Assembly: GCA_016794625.1 (NCBI GenBank)
Contig: JAEUGY010000076.1
Span: 1-55,893, forward strand
From: Opitutaceae bacterium
GTDB lineage: Bacteria; Verrucomicrobiota; Verrucomicrobiia; Opitutales; Opitutaceae
Reading direction: 5' to 3'
Length of the DNA stretch: 55,893 nt
Part shown: in pieces, positions 1 to 8,572 of the stretch
Numbering within the stretch: position 1 is the stretch's first letter
How the letters are laid out: each line of letters starts with the position of its first letter
Made by a program: the position numbers and the translations under genes
The notes under the pieces: model-generated
Databases searched by the model: none
Told to the model about the DNA's origin: nothing
What the model saw: the letters and a program-made list of their open reading frames with translations, nothing else

Positions 1-576
1 GCGGTGAATGATTCCCTTCTGGTGGGCGTGCTGCACGGCGTGGCAGACTTGGATGAACAGTTCCAGCCGCGCCTGCATGGTCAACTGTGCGTCGCTGCAG
101 TAGCGGGTGATGGGAACGCCTCGGACAAGTTCCATCACAAAGTAGGGCCTGCCGGTGTCGGTTTCGCCCCCATCCAGAACCTTGGCGATGTTCGGATGAT
201 CCATCAGGGCAAGCGCCTGGCGCTCGCCCTCGAACCGAGCGACCGTGGAGGCGGTGTCCATACCCAGCTTGATCACCTTGAGGGCCACCTGCCGGCGCAC
301 GGGTTCCTCCTGTTCCGCCAGATAAACAACGCCAAAACCTCCCTCGCCGATTCGTTCGATCAACCGGTAGCGGCCGATGTGCGTAGGCGTGGCGGCGGGG
401 GGTGGGTCGGCGAGAAACGTTCCCGCTCGATCGTGAGCGGCCAGCAATGCCTCCACTCGGCGAGCGAGGGATGGATCGACGTTGCCCAGTTTCGCGAGCA
501 AGGCAGTCCGCTCCGGCGCGGACAATTCGACCGCTTCGGCAAAAACGTCCCAGTCGCGGAGGGTGGGCTCGGGCAT
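1..576 (-). CDS. Serine/threonine protein kinase (partial, C-terminus beyond window)
   Basis: The gene reads leftward and leaves the window at base 1, so only the first 192 codons are visible. The start is the ATG whose complement is at 574-576. Residues 1-60 form a helical lead, and the kinase fold begins near residue 68. The glycine loop IGEGGFGVVY is at 76-85, the ATP-anchoring Lys is in VALKVIK (Lys100), and the hinge is near YFVMEL. The visible part ends at IIHR, the first half of the catalytic HRDLK loop, which would continue outside. Kinases of this Hanks type paired with a sigma factor often carry TPR or WD40 repeats after the kinase; that part cannot be seen. It lies 58 bp downstream of the ECF sigma gene on the same strand, so the two are probably co-transcribed. 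Identity as a kinase is firm; substrate and signal are unknown. Confidence 0.92.
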   Translation of the reverse strand, partial: MPEPTLRDWDVFAEAVELSAPERTALLAKLGNVDPSLARRVEALLAAHDRAGTFLADPPPAATPTHIGRYRLIERIGEGGFGVVYLAEQEEPVRRQVALKVIKLGMDTASTVARFEGERQALALMDHPNIAKVLDGGETDTGRPYFVMELVRGVPITRYCSDAQLTMQARLELFIQVCHAVQHAHQKGIIHR

Positions 577-634
577 GGCTTGGCTTGGGACTACAACGAG
601 ATTTTACCGCAAACCGGGCCAGTGGGCGGGAAAC

Positions 635-1192
635 TTAGCCCTGGGCCTGCATCGATTCGAAGAGCCAGGCGCGTGCGTAGGCCCAGAGTCGCTTGGCCGT
701 GCGTTCGGACACCCCAAGGATCTCGGACGCTTCGGCCAGGGAGAAACCGGCGAAGAACCTCAGCTTCACCAATTCGGCGGCCTGGGCGTGGTGTTTCTCG
801 AACTTTTCGAGCGATTCGTTCAACTGGGCGATCTTGTCGTCGGGGGTCTCCGTCGCCACGACGATGTCGTTGAGGTCCACCCGCTGGAGAGCGCCCCCGT
901 GCCGAATCGCCGCTTTGCGCCGGGCCCGATCGACCAAAATGCAGCGCATCGCCTCCGCCGCCGCGGCAAAATAATGGCGTCGGTCATGCCACGTGCGATC
1001 GCCGTCACCCCCCAGGCGCAGGTAGGCCTCGTGCACGAGCGCGGTCGCCTGGAGCGTGTGCCCCGGCGGTTGTTGCGCCATCTTGGCAGCGGCCAGCCGC
1101 CTGAGCTCCTCGTACACCAGAGGCAGCAGACCCTCCGCCTCTTGGAGGTTGCCGGCGTTGGCGGCCCGCAGGAGTTGCGTGATTTCGCTCAC
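635..1192 (-). CDS. ECF-type RNA polymerase sigma factor
   Basis: The protein has about 185 residues if translation starts at the GTG complemented at 1190-1192, giving SEITQLLRAANAGN. That matches the usual beginning of the ECF subfamily that is often encoded beside Ser/Thr kinases (the TIGR02999 type). A longer frame back to 1321 exists, but its extra 43 residues are basic and low in complexity. Region 2 covers LLPLVYEELRRLAAAKM through LVHEAYLRL, and region 4 is the helix-turn-helix around SLAEASEILGVSERTAKRLWAYARAWL. Its kinase neighbour begins 58 bp downstream, which suggests a phosphorylation-linked sigma switch. This is inferred from known ECF-kinase pairs and not shown here. A perfect 12-bp palindrome lies just upstream of the GTG. 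Confidence 0.9.
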   Translation of the reverse strand: MSEITQLLRAANAGNLQEAEGLLPLVYEELRRLAAAKMAQQPPGHTLQATALVHEAYLRLGGDGDRTWHDRRHYFAAAAEAMRCILVDRARRKAAIRHGGALQRVDLNDIVVATETPDDKIAQLNESLEKFEKHHAQAAELVKLRFFAGFSLAEASEILGVSERTAKRLWAYARAWLFESMQAQG

Positions 1193-1202
1193 CGCCGCCA
1201 AA

Positions 1203-1214
1203 CGAACCGGTTCG
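1203..1214. promoter_or_regulatory. Palindrome CGAACCGGTTCG upstream of the sigma factor gene
   Basis: This is a perfect 12-bp inverted repeat located 10 bp before the proposed GTG start of the ECF sigma gene. It could be a protein-binding site or a short hairpin in the leader. In a GC-rich sequence one such palindrome may also be chance. No function is claimed. Confidence 0.3.
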
Positions 1215-1402
1215 GTCGCCCGTGGCAACCTTGCGCTAACGGCTCCCCATTTTCCCTCGGGGGGACGCGGGTGCCGGGCTTGAGCGTTGAGAACTGGGAG
1301 GCGTAAGAGCGCCACCCGCAACGCAGACTCCTGGGTGGCTGGCAGACTTGAATGTGCGTCCTTACTTTGTGGAGCACGAAGCTGGCCCCCCCCCGCCCTG
1401 CC

Positions 1403-1651
1403 TCAGCTCGCACCCTTGGCCTTGAGCAGCGCTGCGAGTTCGACCGGGTCCGCCACTCCTTTGACCGTATTGAGGTGGCTCAAGACCACCATCCGGTCGC
1501 CGGGTCCGCACGTGGAAATCTCGATCATCCAGTCTTCCGTCTTGGGAGCCGACACGATCACTTCATCCGCCCAGGCGATCACCTCCGAAGCCTCCACGAA
1601 ACCTTGGGTGATGCCCTTGATGTAGTACTCCGCCTTCGTCCGGTAATTCAT
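1403..1651 (-). CDS. Small hypothetical protein (82 aa)
   Basis: The 82-residue product begins MNYRTKAEYYIKGITQGF. It has a balanced, globular-looking composition with alternating beta and alpha segments (DWMIEISTCGPGDRMVVLSHLNTVKG) and no signal peptide or membrane segment. I do not recognise the family. Support for a real gene comes from its composition, which is unlike the Arg/Pro-rich translations of non-coding frames here, and from its same-strand position between the sigma gene and the EthD-like gene. It lies 210 bp upstream of the sigma start and 121 bp downstream of the EthD-like stop, so co-transcription is possible but not shown. Confidence 0.62.
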   Translation of the reverse strand: MNYRTKAEYYIKGITQGFVEASEVIAWADEVIVSAPKTEDWMIEISTCGPGDRMVVLSHLNTVKGVADPVELAALLKAKGAS

Positions 1652-1772
1652 CCGGTAGGTAAGCCACAGCCCGCAATCCCTGCCAAGTTCAATCCCCGAT
1701 GCCGGGGGCGCGACGTTCCGCTAGCCGATCGGCGTACCGACGCCCACCTTTCCGGCTCCGCCGCAGCGACGC

Positions 1773-2090
1773 TCACCGACCGCTCACGACCTCGCTGATC
1801 TGGACCACCGGCTGGATCGAGGTGTAGTTCGGGATGTCGGCCATGATTTCGTTCATGTGGGGCGCAAAGGCCGCCTGGAATGCCGGGACGGAATCAAACG
1901 TGAAGTGGATCAGCGCGACAAACGGCGCGGGTGACCCCGGAGCGCCTCCACCCAGTCCCTTTTCGACGGAGGTCGCCTTGAGCGCCGCGCCAAACCGCTG
2001 CACGACCATCGGGACGTGAGATCGAGTGTAGTAAGACCAATCAAAACGCGCACCGTCGACGTGAGGATAGAGAACGCTGACTCGAATCAT
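1773..2090 (-). CDS. EthD family protein
   Basis: The protein has 105 residues from the ATG complemented at 2088-2090, beginning MIRVSVLYPHVDGARFDW. A longer frame reaches 2213 but adds only a Gly/Trp/Arg-rich tail. EthD-type proteins are small dimeric alpha/beta-barrel (ferredoxin-like) proteins. Their hallmarks are seen here: VSVLYP at the first strand, YYTRSHVPMVVQRFG with the characteristic YY...HxP, and a late ALIHFTFDSVPAFQAAFAPH segment. EthD was named from ether-degradation clusters, but most homologues have no assigned reaction, so only the family is called. It is divergent from the ABC permease at 2275. Confidence 0.85.
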   Translation of the reverse strand: MIRVSVLYPHVDGARFDWSYYTRSHVPMVVQRFGAALKATSVEKGLGGGAPGSPAPFVALIHFTFDSVPAFQAAFAPHMNEIMADIPNYTSIQPVVQISEVVSGR

Positions 2091-2274
2091 GGGTGTGGGG
2101 GGTTGTTCCCAAAAGGCGTACCCACGAAAACACCCACGGCGAGCCAGAACTCCCCAGCATCCCCACCCTCCGCCCCTAGCCCGCCAGCCGAAAACCAAAG
2201 TCCCTCGAACCAAGCGTAAACTTCTCCACTTGGTTCTTGTTGCCTCGCCGGCATCTGGGGCAGGCTAAACGGCG

Positions 2275-3969
2275 ATGTCGCAGTCCTTCGCGCGCTTCGT
2301 CTTTGTCCTGACCGCTGCCTTCTTCGCCGCGTTCTTTCTCTGGCCGATCTTTCAGATCCTGAAGGGTGGTTTCATCGATGCCGACGGCCATCTGACATTT
2401 GCCTATTTCACTGCCCTGCTGGCAGATCCGACATACCGCGATGGCCTGAAGAACTCCTTTCTGCTCGCCTGCGCCACCACCACCCTCGCCGTGGGAATCG
2501 CGCTGCCCCTCGCCTTCATTAGCGATCGTTTTGTCTTTCCCGCCAAGGCCGCCCTGGGCTCATTGATCCTGATCCCGATGATCCTGCCGCCCTTCGTGGG
2601 CGCGATCGGGATCAAGCAGATCTTTGGTCAATATGGCGCCTTCAACGCCTTCCTGATCCAGCTGGGTCTGCGGCCGGAAGGCTGGACCTTCGACTGGTTT
2701 GCCTTGCACCAGTTCTGGGGCATCGCGGTGGTCAATGCGCTCTCGCTGTACCCGATCATCTATCTGAACGCCGTCGCCGCGCTGGCCAATATCGATCCAG
2801 CCATGGAGGAAGCGGCCCAGAATCTCGGCTGCACCGGCTTCCGTCGGTTCTTCAAGATCACGCTGCCCCTGATCAAGCCGGGCATGTTCGCGGGCGGCAC
2901 GATTGTCTTCATCTGGGCGTTCACCGAACTGGGCACACCCTTGGTCTTCGACTACCCGCGAGTGACCAGTGTGCAGATTTTTTATGGGCTGAAGGACATC
3001 GGCGGCAACCCGTTCCCCTACGCCTTGGTCGCGGTCATGCTGCTCTCCACCACGGCCCTCTACGCCATCGGCAAGGGTCTCTTCGGCCGCCAGTCCTACG
3101 CCATGATGGCCAAGGCCACCTCCAGCGGCGGACCGCGCGCGCTGCCATTGCTGCCGTCGCTGCTCTGCACGTTCGCGTTCGCAGGAGTGACGTTTCTCGC
3201 GGTGCTGCCGCACATTGGCGTGGTCTTGGTGGCCTTTTCGAGCGACTGGTACGCGACGGTGCTGCCGCGGAGCTTCACGCTCGACAACTTCAACATCGCG
3301 CTGGGTCACGACCTGACGGTGCCGGCCATCGCCAACAGTCTGAAGTTCGCCAGCATTTCCACGATCATCGACATCGTGCTCGGCATCGCGATCGCCTACG
3401 TGGTCGTGCGCTCGAAAATCCGGGGGCGGCAGATCCTCGACTTTCTCGCCATGCTGCCATTGGCCGTGCCGGGATTGGTACTGGCGTTCGGATACCTCGC
3501 CATGTCGCAGGACGGCAAGTTCTTCGCCTTCCTCAATCCGACCAAGGACCCGACCATCCTGCTGATCATCGCCTATTCGGTGCGTCGTCTGCCCTACGTG
3601 GTCCGCTCGGCCGCGGCCGGGTTCCAGCAGACGAGTGAAACCTTGGAGGAGGCCGCGCAGAATCTGGGCTGTCCGCCGCTGCGCTCCATGATCCGGGTGA
3701 CGCTGCCGCTGATCACCGCGAACTTGATCGCCGGGGGTCTGCTCGCCTTCGCGTTCGCCATGCTTGAGGTGAGCGACTCGCTCATCCTCGCCCAAAAACA
3801 GGTCTACTACCCGATCACCAAGGCCATCCTCGAATTGTTCCAGCTGCTGGGCGACGGCAAGTTCATCGCCAGCGCCCTCGGCGTGTGGGCGATGGTCTTT
3901 CTCGGCGTCACCATCGTCGGCCTGAGCCTCATGTTGGGCAAAAAGCTGGGCGCGATTTTCCGGGTCTAG
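2275..3969 (+). CDS. Fused two-domain ABC transporter permease (FbpB/iron(III)-type)
   Basis: The 564-residue inner-membrane protein contains two copies of the binding-protein-dependent permease domain, with about 12 membrane segments. Each half ends in an EAA loop that contacts the ATPase: EEAAQNLGCTGFRRFF around 178-193 and EEAAQNLGCPPLRSMI around 458-473. Fusion of both permease units into one chain is typical of FbpB/AfuB/ThiP/PhnU-type importers for Fe(III), thiamine or aminophosphonates. The substrate cannot be chosen from sequence alone. No ATPase or solute-binding protein gene lies beside it in this window, so the other subunits must be encoded elsewhere. The start ATG at 2275 gives a normal first transmembrane helix. 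Confidence 0.88.
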   Translation: MSQSFARFVFVLTAAFFAAFFLWPIFQILKGGFIDADGHLTFAYFTALLADPTYRDGLKNSFLLACATTTLAVGIALPLAFISDRFVFPAKAALGSLILIPMILPPFVGAIGIKQIFGQYGAFNAFLIQLGLRPEGWTFDWFALHQFWGIAVVNALSLYPIIYLNAVAALANIDPAMEEAAQNLGCTGFRRFFKITLPLIKPGMFAGGTIVFIWAFTELGTPLVFDYPRVTSVQIFYGLKDIGGNPFPYALVAVMLLSTTALYAIGKGLFGRQSYAMMAKATSSGGPRALPLLPSLLCTFAFAGVTFLAVLPHIGVVLVAFSSDWYATVLPRSFTLDNFNIALGHDLTVPAIANSLKFASISTIIDIVLGIAIAYVVVRSKIRGRQILDFLAMLPLAVPGLVLAFGYLAMSQDGKFFAFLNPTKDPTILLIIAYSVRRLPYVVRSAAAGFQQTSETLEEAAQNLGCPPLRSMIRVTLPLITANLIAGGLLAFAFAMLEVSDSLILAQKQVYYPITKAILELFQLLGDGKFIASALGVWAMVFLGVTIVGLSLMLGKKLGAIFRV

Positions 3970-4005
3970 CGGGACGCCGCTCCGCCCACCCCGAACCGAG
4001 ACGTC

Positions 4006-4869
4006 ATGCTCCTGCTGCTGTTCGTCTCTTTCATCTGGGCGTTCTCCTTTGGGTTGATCAAGGGACGTCTCGCCGGACTCGATCCTGTCGCCATCGCTGC
4101 GGTCCGGCTCGCCATCGCCGGACTGGTCTTTGCACCCTGGATCCTGCGTACCCGTTCCGCGGGTACCTTGCGCTGGAAGCTCGCCGCGATCGGCGCCGTG
4201 CAGTTCGGGATCATGTACATCGCCTACCTGGGCGCCTTCGCCCATCTGCAGGCCTACGAAGTCGCCCTGTTCACGATCTTCACCCCGCTTTACCTCACGT
4301 TGATCGACGCGCTGCTGGAGCGACGCTGGCAGGGCCGGCACCTGCTCGCCGCGGCGCTCGCGGTCGTCGGCGCCGGCGTCGTGCTGTGGCGACAGTCGGC
4401 CGGCAGCGCGGTGGTGACCGGGTTCCTGCTTGTGCAGGTCTCGAACCTTTGTTTCGCCGCGGGCCAGCTCGCCTACCGCCGCCTGCGGCCGAGTTTTCCG
4501 GAGGGACTGACGGACCAGAAGGCGTTCGGCTGGCTTTGCCTTGGGGGCTGCCTCACGACCGTTCTGGCCTCGGTGCCGTTCGCCTCGTGGTCCGAGTTTC
4601 ACCCGACGGGGATCCAATGGGTGGTCCTCATTTACTTGGGCGGGGTCTCTTCAGGGCTGGGTTTCTACCTGTGGACCCTCGGCTCCGTTCAGGTCAACGC
4701 CGGCACCCTCGCCGCGTTCAACAACGCCAAGGTGCCGCTCGGCGTCGCCTGCTCGCTCCTCTTCTTTCGAGAATCCGCCCATGTGCCGCGACTTGTGATC
4801 AGTCTGTTGCTGCTCGGGCTCGCCATTTGGATCGCGGAACGACCGGCGCGCGGCGCCCGGCCCGCCTGA
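4006..4869 (+). CDS. EamA/DMT-family transporter
   Basis: The 287-residue hydrophobic protein has about ten transmembrane helices in two repeated EamA halves. The first half runs from MLLLLFVSFIWAFSFGLIKG to about residue 130. The second runs from about residue 140 and includes YLGGVSSGLGFYLWTLGSVQVNAG. The second repeat carries the usual alanine-asparagine-rich stretch ahead of a VPL motif (AAFNNAKVPLGVACSLLFFRE). Family members export amino acids, amines or other metabolites; the substrate is not predictable. It follows the ABC permease by 36 bp on the same strand and precedes the epimerase by 58 bp. Confidence 0.88.
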   Translation: MLLLLFVSFIWAFSFGLIKGRLAGLDPVAIAAVRLAIAGLVFAPWILRTRSAGTLRWKLAAIGAVQFGIMYIAYLGAFAHLQAYEVALFTIFTPLYLTLIDALLERRWQGRHLLAAALAVVGAGVVLWRQSAGSAVVTGFLLVQVSNLCFAAGQLAYRRLRPSFPEGLTDQKAFGWLCLGGCLTTVLASVPFASWSEFHPTGIQWVVLIYLGGVSSGLGFYLWTLGSVQVNAGTLAAFNNAKVPLGVACSLLFFRESAHVPRLVISLLLLGLAIWIAERPARGARPA

Positions 4870-4927
4870 CGCGGGTGTCACGCCGATTATTTCCCTCTCA
4901 CTTCCCTCCCTTCACATCACCCCTTCC

Positions 4928-6136
4928 ATGTCGCTGACACCGGCCCGTCTCACCGCCCTGCAGTCCACGTATCGCCAGGGTTTACTCGAAAGCACGATTC
5001 CCTTCTGGCTGAAACACGGGCCGGACCGCATCCACGGCGGGCTGCTAACCGGTTTGGGCGAGGACGGCACGCTCATCGACACGGACAAGGCGATCTGGCT
5101 GCAGGGCCGCGCCGCGTGGACCCTCGCCACGCTGGTCCTGACGGTGGAGCGAAAGGCGGAATGGCTGGACCTCTCGCGCAGCTGTCTGGACTTCATCCGC
5201 ACCCACGGACGCGGGCCCGAGGGCAAGCTGTACTTCACGGTGACCCGCGAGGGCAAACCCCTGCGCATGCGGCGCTATGTGTACAGCGAGTGTTTCGCCA
5301 CCATCGGCAGCGCCGCGTATGCGCGGGCGACAGGTGACGCCCGCGCGGCCACCGAAGCGGTCGCCTACTTCGAGACCTACCTGCGGCACAGCTTCACTCC
5401 CGGAGTCATGCCACCCAAGACCGATCCGGAAACGCGGCCAATGAAGGGCGTCGCCCCGCTCATGATCGCCATCGTAACCGCCCAGGAAGTCCGCGCTCTG
5501 CTCGGCGACCTCACCGTCGGCGGACGGACGTGCACCGGCTGGATCGACCACGCCATTGCCGAAATCGAGGCCCACTTCTACAAACCGGATCTCGGCGCGC
5601 TGCTCGAAGTGGCGTCACCGGACGGGGGCGTCATCGACCATTTCGACGGCCGCACCCTCAATCCCGGCCATGCCATTGAGTGCGCGTGGTTCATCCTGCA
5701 CGAAGCCAAGCTGCGCGGCCGCGATCCGCGCCTGCTCAAACTCGGTCTCGGCATTCTCGATTGCATGTGGGCGCGCGGTTGGGACCAGGAATTCGGCGGC
5801 CTGCTCTACTTCACCGATCTGCACGGCAAACCCGTGCAGGAATACTGGGCCGAAATGAAGTTCTGGTGGCCGCACAACGAGGCGGAAATCGCGACCCTGC
5901 TGGCGTATCAGTTGACCGGCGACGCCCGCTATGCCGCCTGGCACACGCAGGTGCATGACTGGTCGCACCGCGTGTTTGCCGATCCGGTCCACGGCGAATG
6001 GTTCGGGTACGCGCACCGCGACGGCCGCATCTCCACCCGGCTCAAGGGCAACACCTGGAAGGGTCCGTTCCATCTGCCGCGCATGCAGGCGTATTGCGGA
6101 CGTCTGACCACGGAGTTGCTGGCGCAGCCGGCGTAG
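4928..6136 (+). CDS. AGE-family sugar epimerase/isomerase (N-acylglucosamine 2-epimerase fold)
   Basis: The 402-residue protein has the length of the AGE/RnBP (alpha/alpha)6 barrel family. Catalytic residues of the family are visible: His248 with Glu251 in NPGHAIE, His316 in WWPHNEAE, and His382 in GPFHLPR. The histidine pair 248/382 is the general acid-base pair known from N-acylglucosamine 2-epimerases and mannose or cellobiose epimerases. Substrate choice within the family (N-acetylglucosamine, mannose, glucose, cellobiose) cannot be settled by eye. The start ATG at 4928 is preceded by a pyrimidine-rich leader with no Shine-Dalgarno motif. Cytosolic; likely part of sugar interconversion. 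Confidence 0.9.
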   Translation: MSLTPARLTALQSTYRQGLLESTIPFWLKHGPDRIHGGLLTGLGEDGTLIDTDKAIWLQGRAAWTLATLVLTVERKAEWLDLSRSCLDFIRTHGRGPEGKLYFTVTREGKPLRMRRYVYSECFATIGSAAYARATGDARAATEAVAYFETYLRHSFTPGVMPPKTDPETRPMKGVAPLMIAIVTAQEVRALLGDLTVGGRTCTGWIDHAIAEIEAHFYKPDLGALLEVASPDGGVIDHFDGRTLNPGHAIECAWFILHEAKLRGRDPRLLKLGLGILDCMWARGWDQEFGGLLYFTDLHGKPVQEYWAEMKFWWPHNEAEIATLLAYQLTGDARYAAWHTQVHDWSHRVFADPVHGEWFGYAHRDGRISTRLKGNTWKGPFHLPRMQAYCGRLTTELLAQPA

Positions 6137-6236
6137 CAAGGCGCACCCGTCACCGCAGTCCCCTTCTCCGGCCCCCCCCAGAACTCCGCCTTCAGCCCAA
6201 GCCGTTGTCGCCGATAAGCATGACAATCGCTCGCGC

Positions 6237-7139
6237 ATGCGGAATTCACTTCTCATCGGTCTGGGATTGGGTGGCTACGTCGTCGCCTTCATGGCGGCGG
6301 TGGCCTATGTCGGCGCGCGCCAGCGACGCGGCCAGTCGGCTCCTACACCGTTGCAGTTCAAACTCTTGCGTGGCCCGGGAGAGACCCGGCGACGCCAGGT
6401 GCGAGCCTTCGAGGACCGGCTGATCGTCTATACCCTCGGTGCCGCCTTCGCCCCGCTCCTGGTCGCCGCGCTGCTCCAGGCCGTCTTGGATGCGGTCGGC
6501 TCCGACGCGGGTTTGCGGCCCGGCTGGCATTTCGCGCTCTACCTTGCCGCCGGCATCGGGACGCTCGTCCTTTCGGGCGGCTGGTACTGGCGCCGGCTGC
6601 AAGAAAATGGCAATCGCCACCTGGATTACCTCGCCGAGCGCGCCGTGGCGGAGGAACTGAACAAACTGAGCAGCCAGGGTTTTCGTATTTTTCATGACGT
6701 GCCCGCCGAAACCGGCGAGCGCGCCTTTAATCTCAACCATGTGGCCGTGGGACCCACCGGAGTGTATGCGATCGAGACCAATACCCAGCGCAAGTCGTGG
6801 GCCCGCCCCGGTTTCGAGGAGCACGAGGTGGTGTTCGACGGCAAACGCCTCATCTGGCCCTGGGGTGAAAGCGAGACGGAACTGATTCAGATCAAGGCGC
6901 AGGCCCGCTGGCTCTACGCCTGGATTCAGCAGGCAACCGGCCTGACCATTCCCATCCGTCCCATCCTGGCGATCCCCGGCTGGAGCGTGCTTGAGCGCGA
7001 CGTGAACAGCATCCGCGTCCTCCCGCCCAAACTCCTGCCCCCCGCCGTGCTCGCCCACCCCGACCGGCAACTTTCGGACGACCAGGTCGACCTCATCGCC
7101 CGCCAGCTCGAACACCGCTGCCGCGACATCACCGACTGA
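6237..7139 (+). CDS. NERD-domain membrane protein
   Basis: The 300-residue protein has an N-terminal helix (about 5-27), two more membrane helices (about 63-87 and 97-115) and then a cytoplasmic NERD (nuclease-related) domain from about 130 to 235. The domain core is AERAVAEEL followed by NLNHVAVGPTGVYAIETN. In catalytic NERD proteins these positions are usually an Asp before His/Asn and an E/D-x-K motif. Here the Asp is Asn and the Lys is Asn, so nuclease activity is doubtful. The C-terminal 60 residues are unassigned. The gene overlaps by 11 bp the 3' end of the convergent gene at 7129-7623. Confidence 0.82.
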   Translation: MRNSLLIGLGLGGYVVAFMAAVAYVGARQRRGQSAPTPLQFKLLRGPGETRRRQVRAFEDRLIVYTLGAAFAPLLVAALLQAVLDAVGSDAGLRPGWHFALYLAAGIGTLVLSGGWYWRRLQENGNRHLDYLAERAVAEELNKLSSQGFRIFHDVPAETGERAFNLNHVAVGPTGVYAIETNTQRKSWARPGFEEHEVVFDGKRLIWPWGESETELIQIKAQARWLYAWIQQATGLTIPIRPILAIPGWSVLERDVNSIRVLPPKLLPPAVLAHPDRQLSDDQVDLIARQLEHRCRDITD

Positions 7140-7623
7140 CCCCGCGCAGTCGGGGAAACACGGCCTCCGGCGATTTCAGGCCGAGAATGCCCAGCGGAGT
7201 CGTGGCCGTCCGCCGGCTGGCGACGGCAGGAGTCAGGCCTTCTTCCAGGTGTCCCTGGGCGATTCGCATCAGATCGTTGATCGACGCCTGCACGGATTGA
7301 TCGGGAATCGGCAGGTACTGGATCCCGCTCATTTCCGTCTGTACCCATAATTCAAACACCTTTGCTCCCGGGGTGGGACGCAGCGTCGCCTCGGCCGCCA
7401 TGATGAAGTTGAACAACAGGGCCTCTCCGTCGGTCACGCCCTGCTTCAATGCGATCACCGGATAGAGCGACGGGGTGTTGCAGTACAGCAGGTAGGTCCG
7501 CCGGGCGGCCCGGAATTCCTGCACACACCAATCCGCCGCCCGGTTCGCAATCGCCGGGATCGTCGCGGACAGACTCAAATCCAGTTTTTTGGCCAGAGCA
7601 GCGGTGGGTCGAAACGTGATCAT
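7129..7623 (-). CDS. Hypothetical protein, DUF6933-like
   Basis: The 164-residue soluble protein begins MITFRPTAALAKKLDL. The block RAADWCVQEFRAARRTYLLYCNTPSLYPVIALKQG resembles DUF6933 proteins, in which a tryptophan-containing segment is followed by a reading of the type RRKxLLFxNxxTLF. No signal peptide or membrane segment is seen, and the function of the family is unknown. The start at 7623 follows the pyrimidine-rich leader CCCGCCTCCTTC. The 3' end overlaps the stop region of the NERD gene in convergent orientation. The DUF assignment is from memory of the motif and should be treated as moderate. Confidence 0.68.
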   Translation of the reverse strand: MITFRPTAALAKKLDLSLSATIPAIANRAADWCVQEFRAARRTYLLYCNTPSLYPVIALKQGVTDGEALLFNFIMAAEATLRPTPGAKVFELWVQTEMSGIQYLPIPDQSVQASINDLMRIAQGHLEEGLTPAVASRRTATTPLGILGLKSPEAVFPRLRGVSR

Positions 7624-7804
7624 GAAGGAGGCGGGAGCCCGGCCGGACGCCTTGCTCCTGGTCCTCCACAGTCAGAATTTCTTCCGGTCAGGCAAGCCCA
7701 CGCCAAGTTGGATCCCGGACCACGACCGGCCGGCCCGTTCTGCACGTGCTCGCATGTCTCCTTCCCACAGGCGCCGCCCGCTGACTGCCGTTGGCGCTGA
7801 CCGT

Positions 7805-8068
7805 CTAGGCCCGGATGCGGCGCACACGGATCGTCCGCACCGCCGGCAGCTGCCGGGAGATCGTGATCGCGTTGAGGTGGGCGGTCTCAATGAAGAAATC
7901 GATGCCGGAGCTGGTGTTGCGGATCTTGGTCATCTTGCCATCCGGCGAGGCGTACATCACCCAATACTGTTCGACCTTGCCCTTGCACACGATCGAAACC
8001 AGCTCGCCTTCCGCCGCCGAGGCGAGGCTGACCACAAAAAACAACACGAGGGCTTTGATGGTTTTCAT
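7805..8068 (-). CDS. Small secreted hypothetical protein
   Basis: The 87-residue product starts with a clear Sec signal peptide, MKTIKALVLFFVVSLASA, with cleavage likely after SLASA. The mature part of about 69 residues contains CKGKVEQYWVMYASPDGKMTKIRN and ends in a basic tail, VRTIRVRRIRA. I do not recognise the family. The protein is likely periplasmic. It is transcribed leftward from the long spacer 8069-8572 and lies 181 bp upstream of the DUF6933-like gene on the same strand. Confidence 0.72.
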   Translation of the reverse strand: MKTIKALVLFFVVSLASAAEGELVSIVCKGKVEQYWVMYASPDGKMTKIRNTSSGIDFFIETAHLNAITISRQLPAVRTIRVRRIRA

Positions 8069-8572
8069 GGTCTCTGGATGACTTCGCCGCTTCGTGACCC
8101 TCTCTTGACGGGCGCCATTCTAGCGCTTTTCCCGCCGGCGCGCCATCAGGCAATCGCCTAGGCAAGACTCCCCTCCGAGGGACGCCCTCCCGCCCCCCGA
8201 TCTACACCCCGGCGTCCCTGCTCTTCCCCTGCACCGCTCGCACATCAACAAGTTACACCTCGACCCACCCACCCACCCTCGGGCAGTTTCCCCGAGGACT
8301 CTCCCCCACATCCTTCAAACCCACCGCACCCTCAAAACTCAGCTCTCGTCAACCTTTTTCCAGTCCCCACCTCCGCCCCTCCCGCCCCTCTCCGCCGAGG
8401 CCCCTCTCGACCACGGTCCACCTCTTCCGATTCCAGCCCCTGTCGCCCGCCCCCGCCGCATGACTGGCGCAGTCTTATAAAATCCACTACACGCCCCATT
8501 CCATCGTCCAACTGCCCTCCGACCCATTCGTCATTCGACATTCGTCATTCGTCATTTCCGCCCTCCCTCCCC
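8069..8572. other. C-rich spacer, 504 bp, no gene seen
   Basis: This spacer is strongly cytosine-rich on the plus strand between about 8160 and 8520, with repeated CCC and CCCACC runs. No convincing reading frame, RNA fold or promoter could be picked out. Near its right end lies a heptamer array (8525-8552), and the last 17 bases form a pyrimidine-rich leader for the gene at 8573. Confidence 0.6.
8525..8552 (+). repeat. Heptamer tandem array (CATTCGT type, 4 units)
   Basis: Four exact-length 7-bp units are seen: three are CATTCGT and one is CATTCGA, followed by a partial CATTT. The array stands 20 bp upstream of the start codon at 8573. It belongs to the set of 7-bp-periodic arrays found in spacers throughout the window. 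Confidence 0.85.

Noticed and set aside
2560-4617. A 685-codon minus-strand frame opposite the permease and EamA genes
   Set aside because: It spans two unrelated plus-strand genes, is highly charged and low in hydrophobic residues, and shows no motif.
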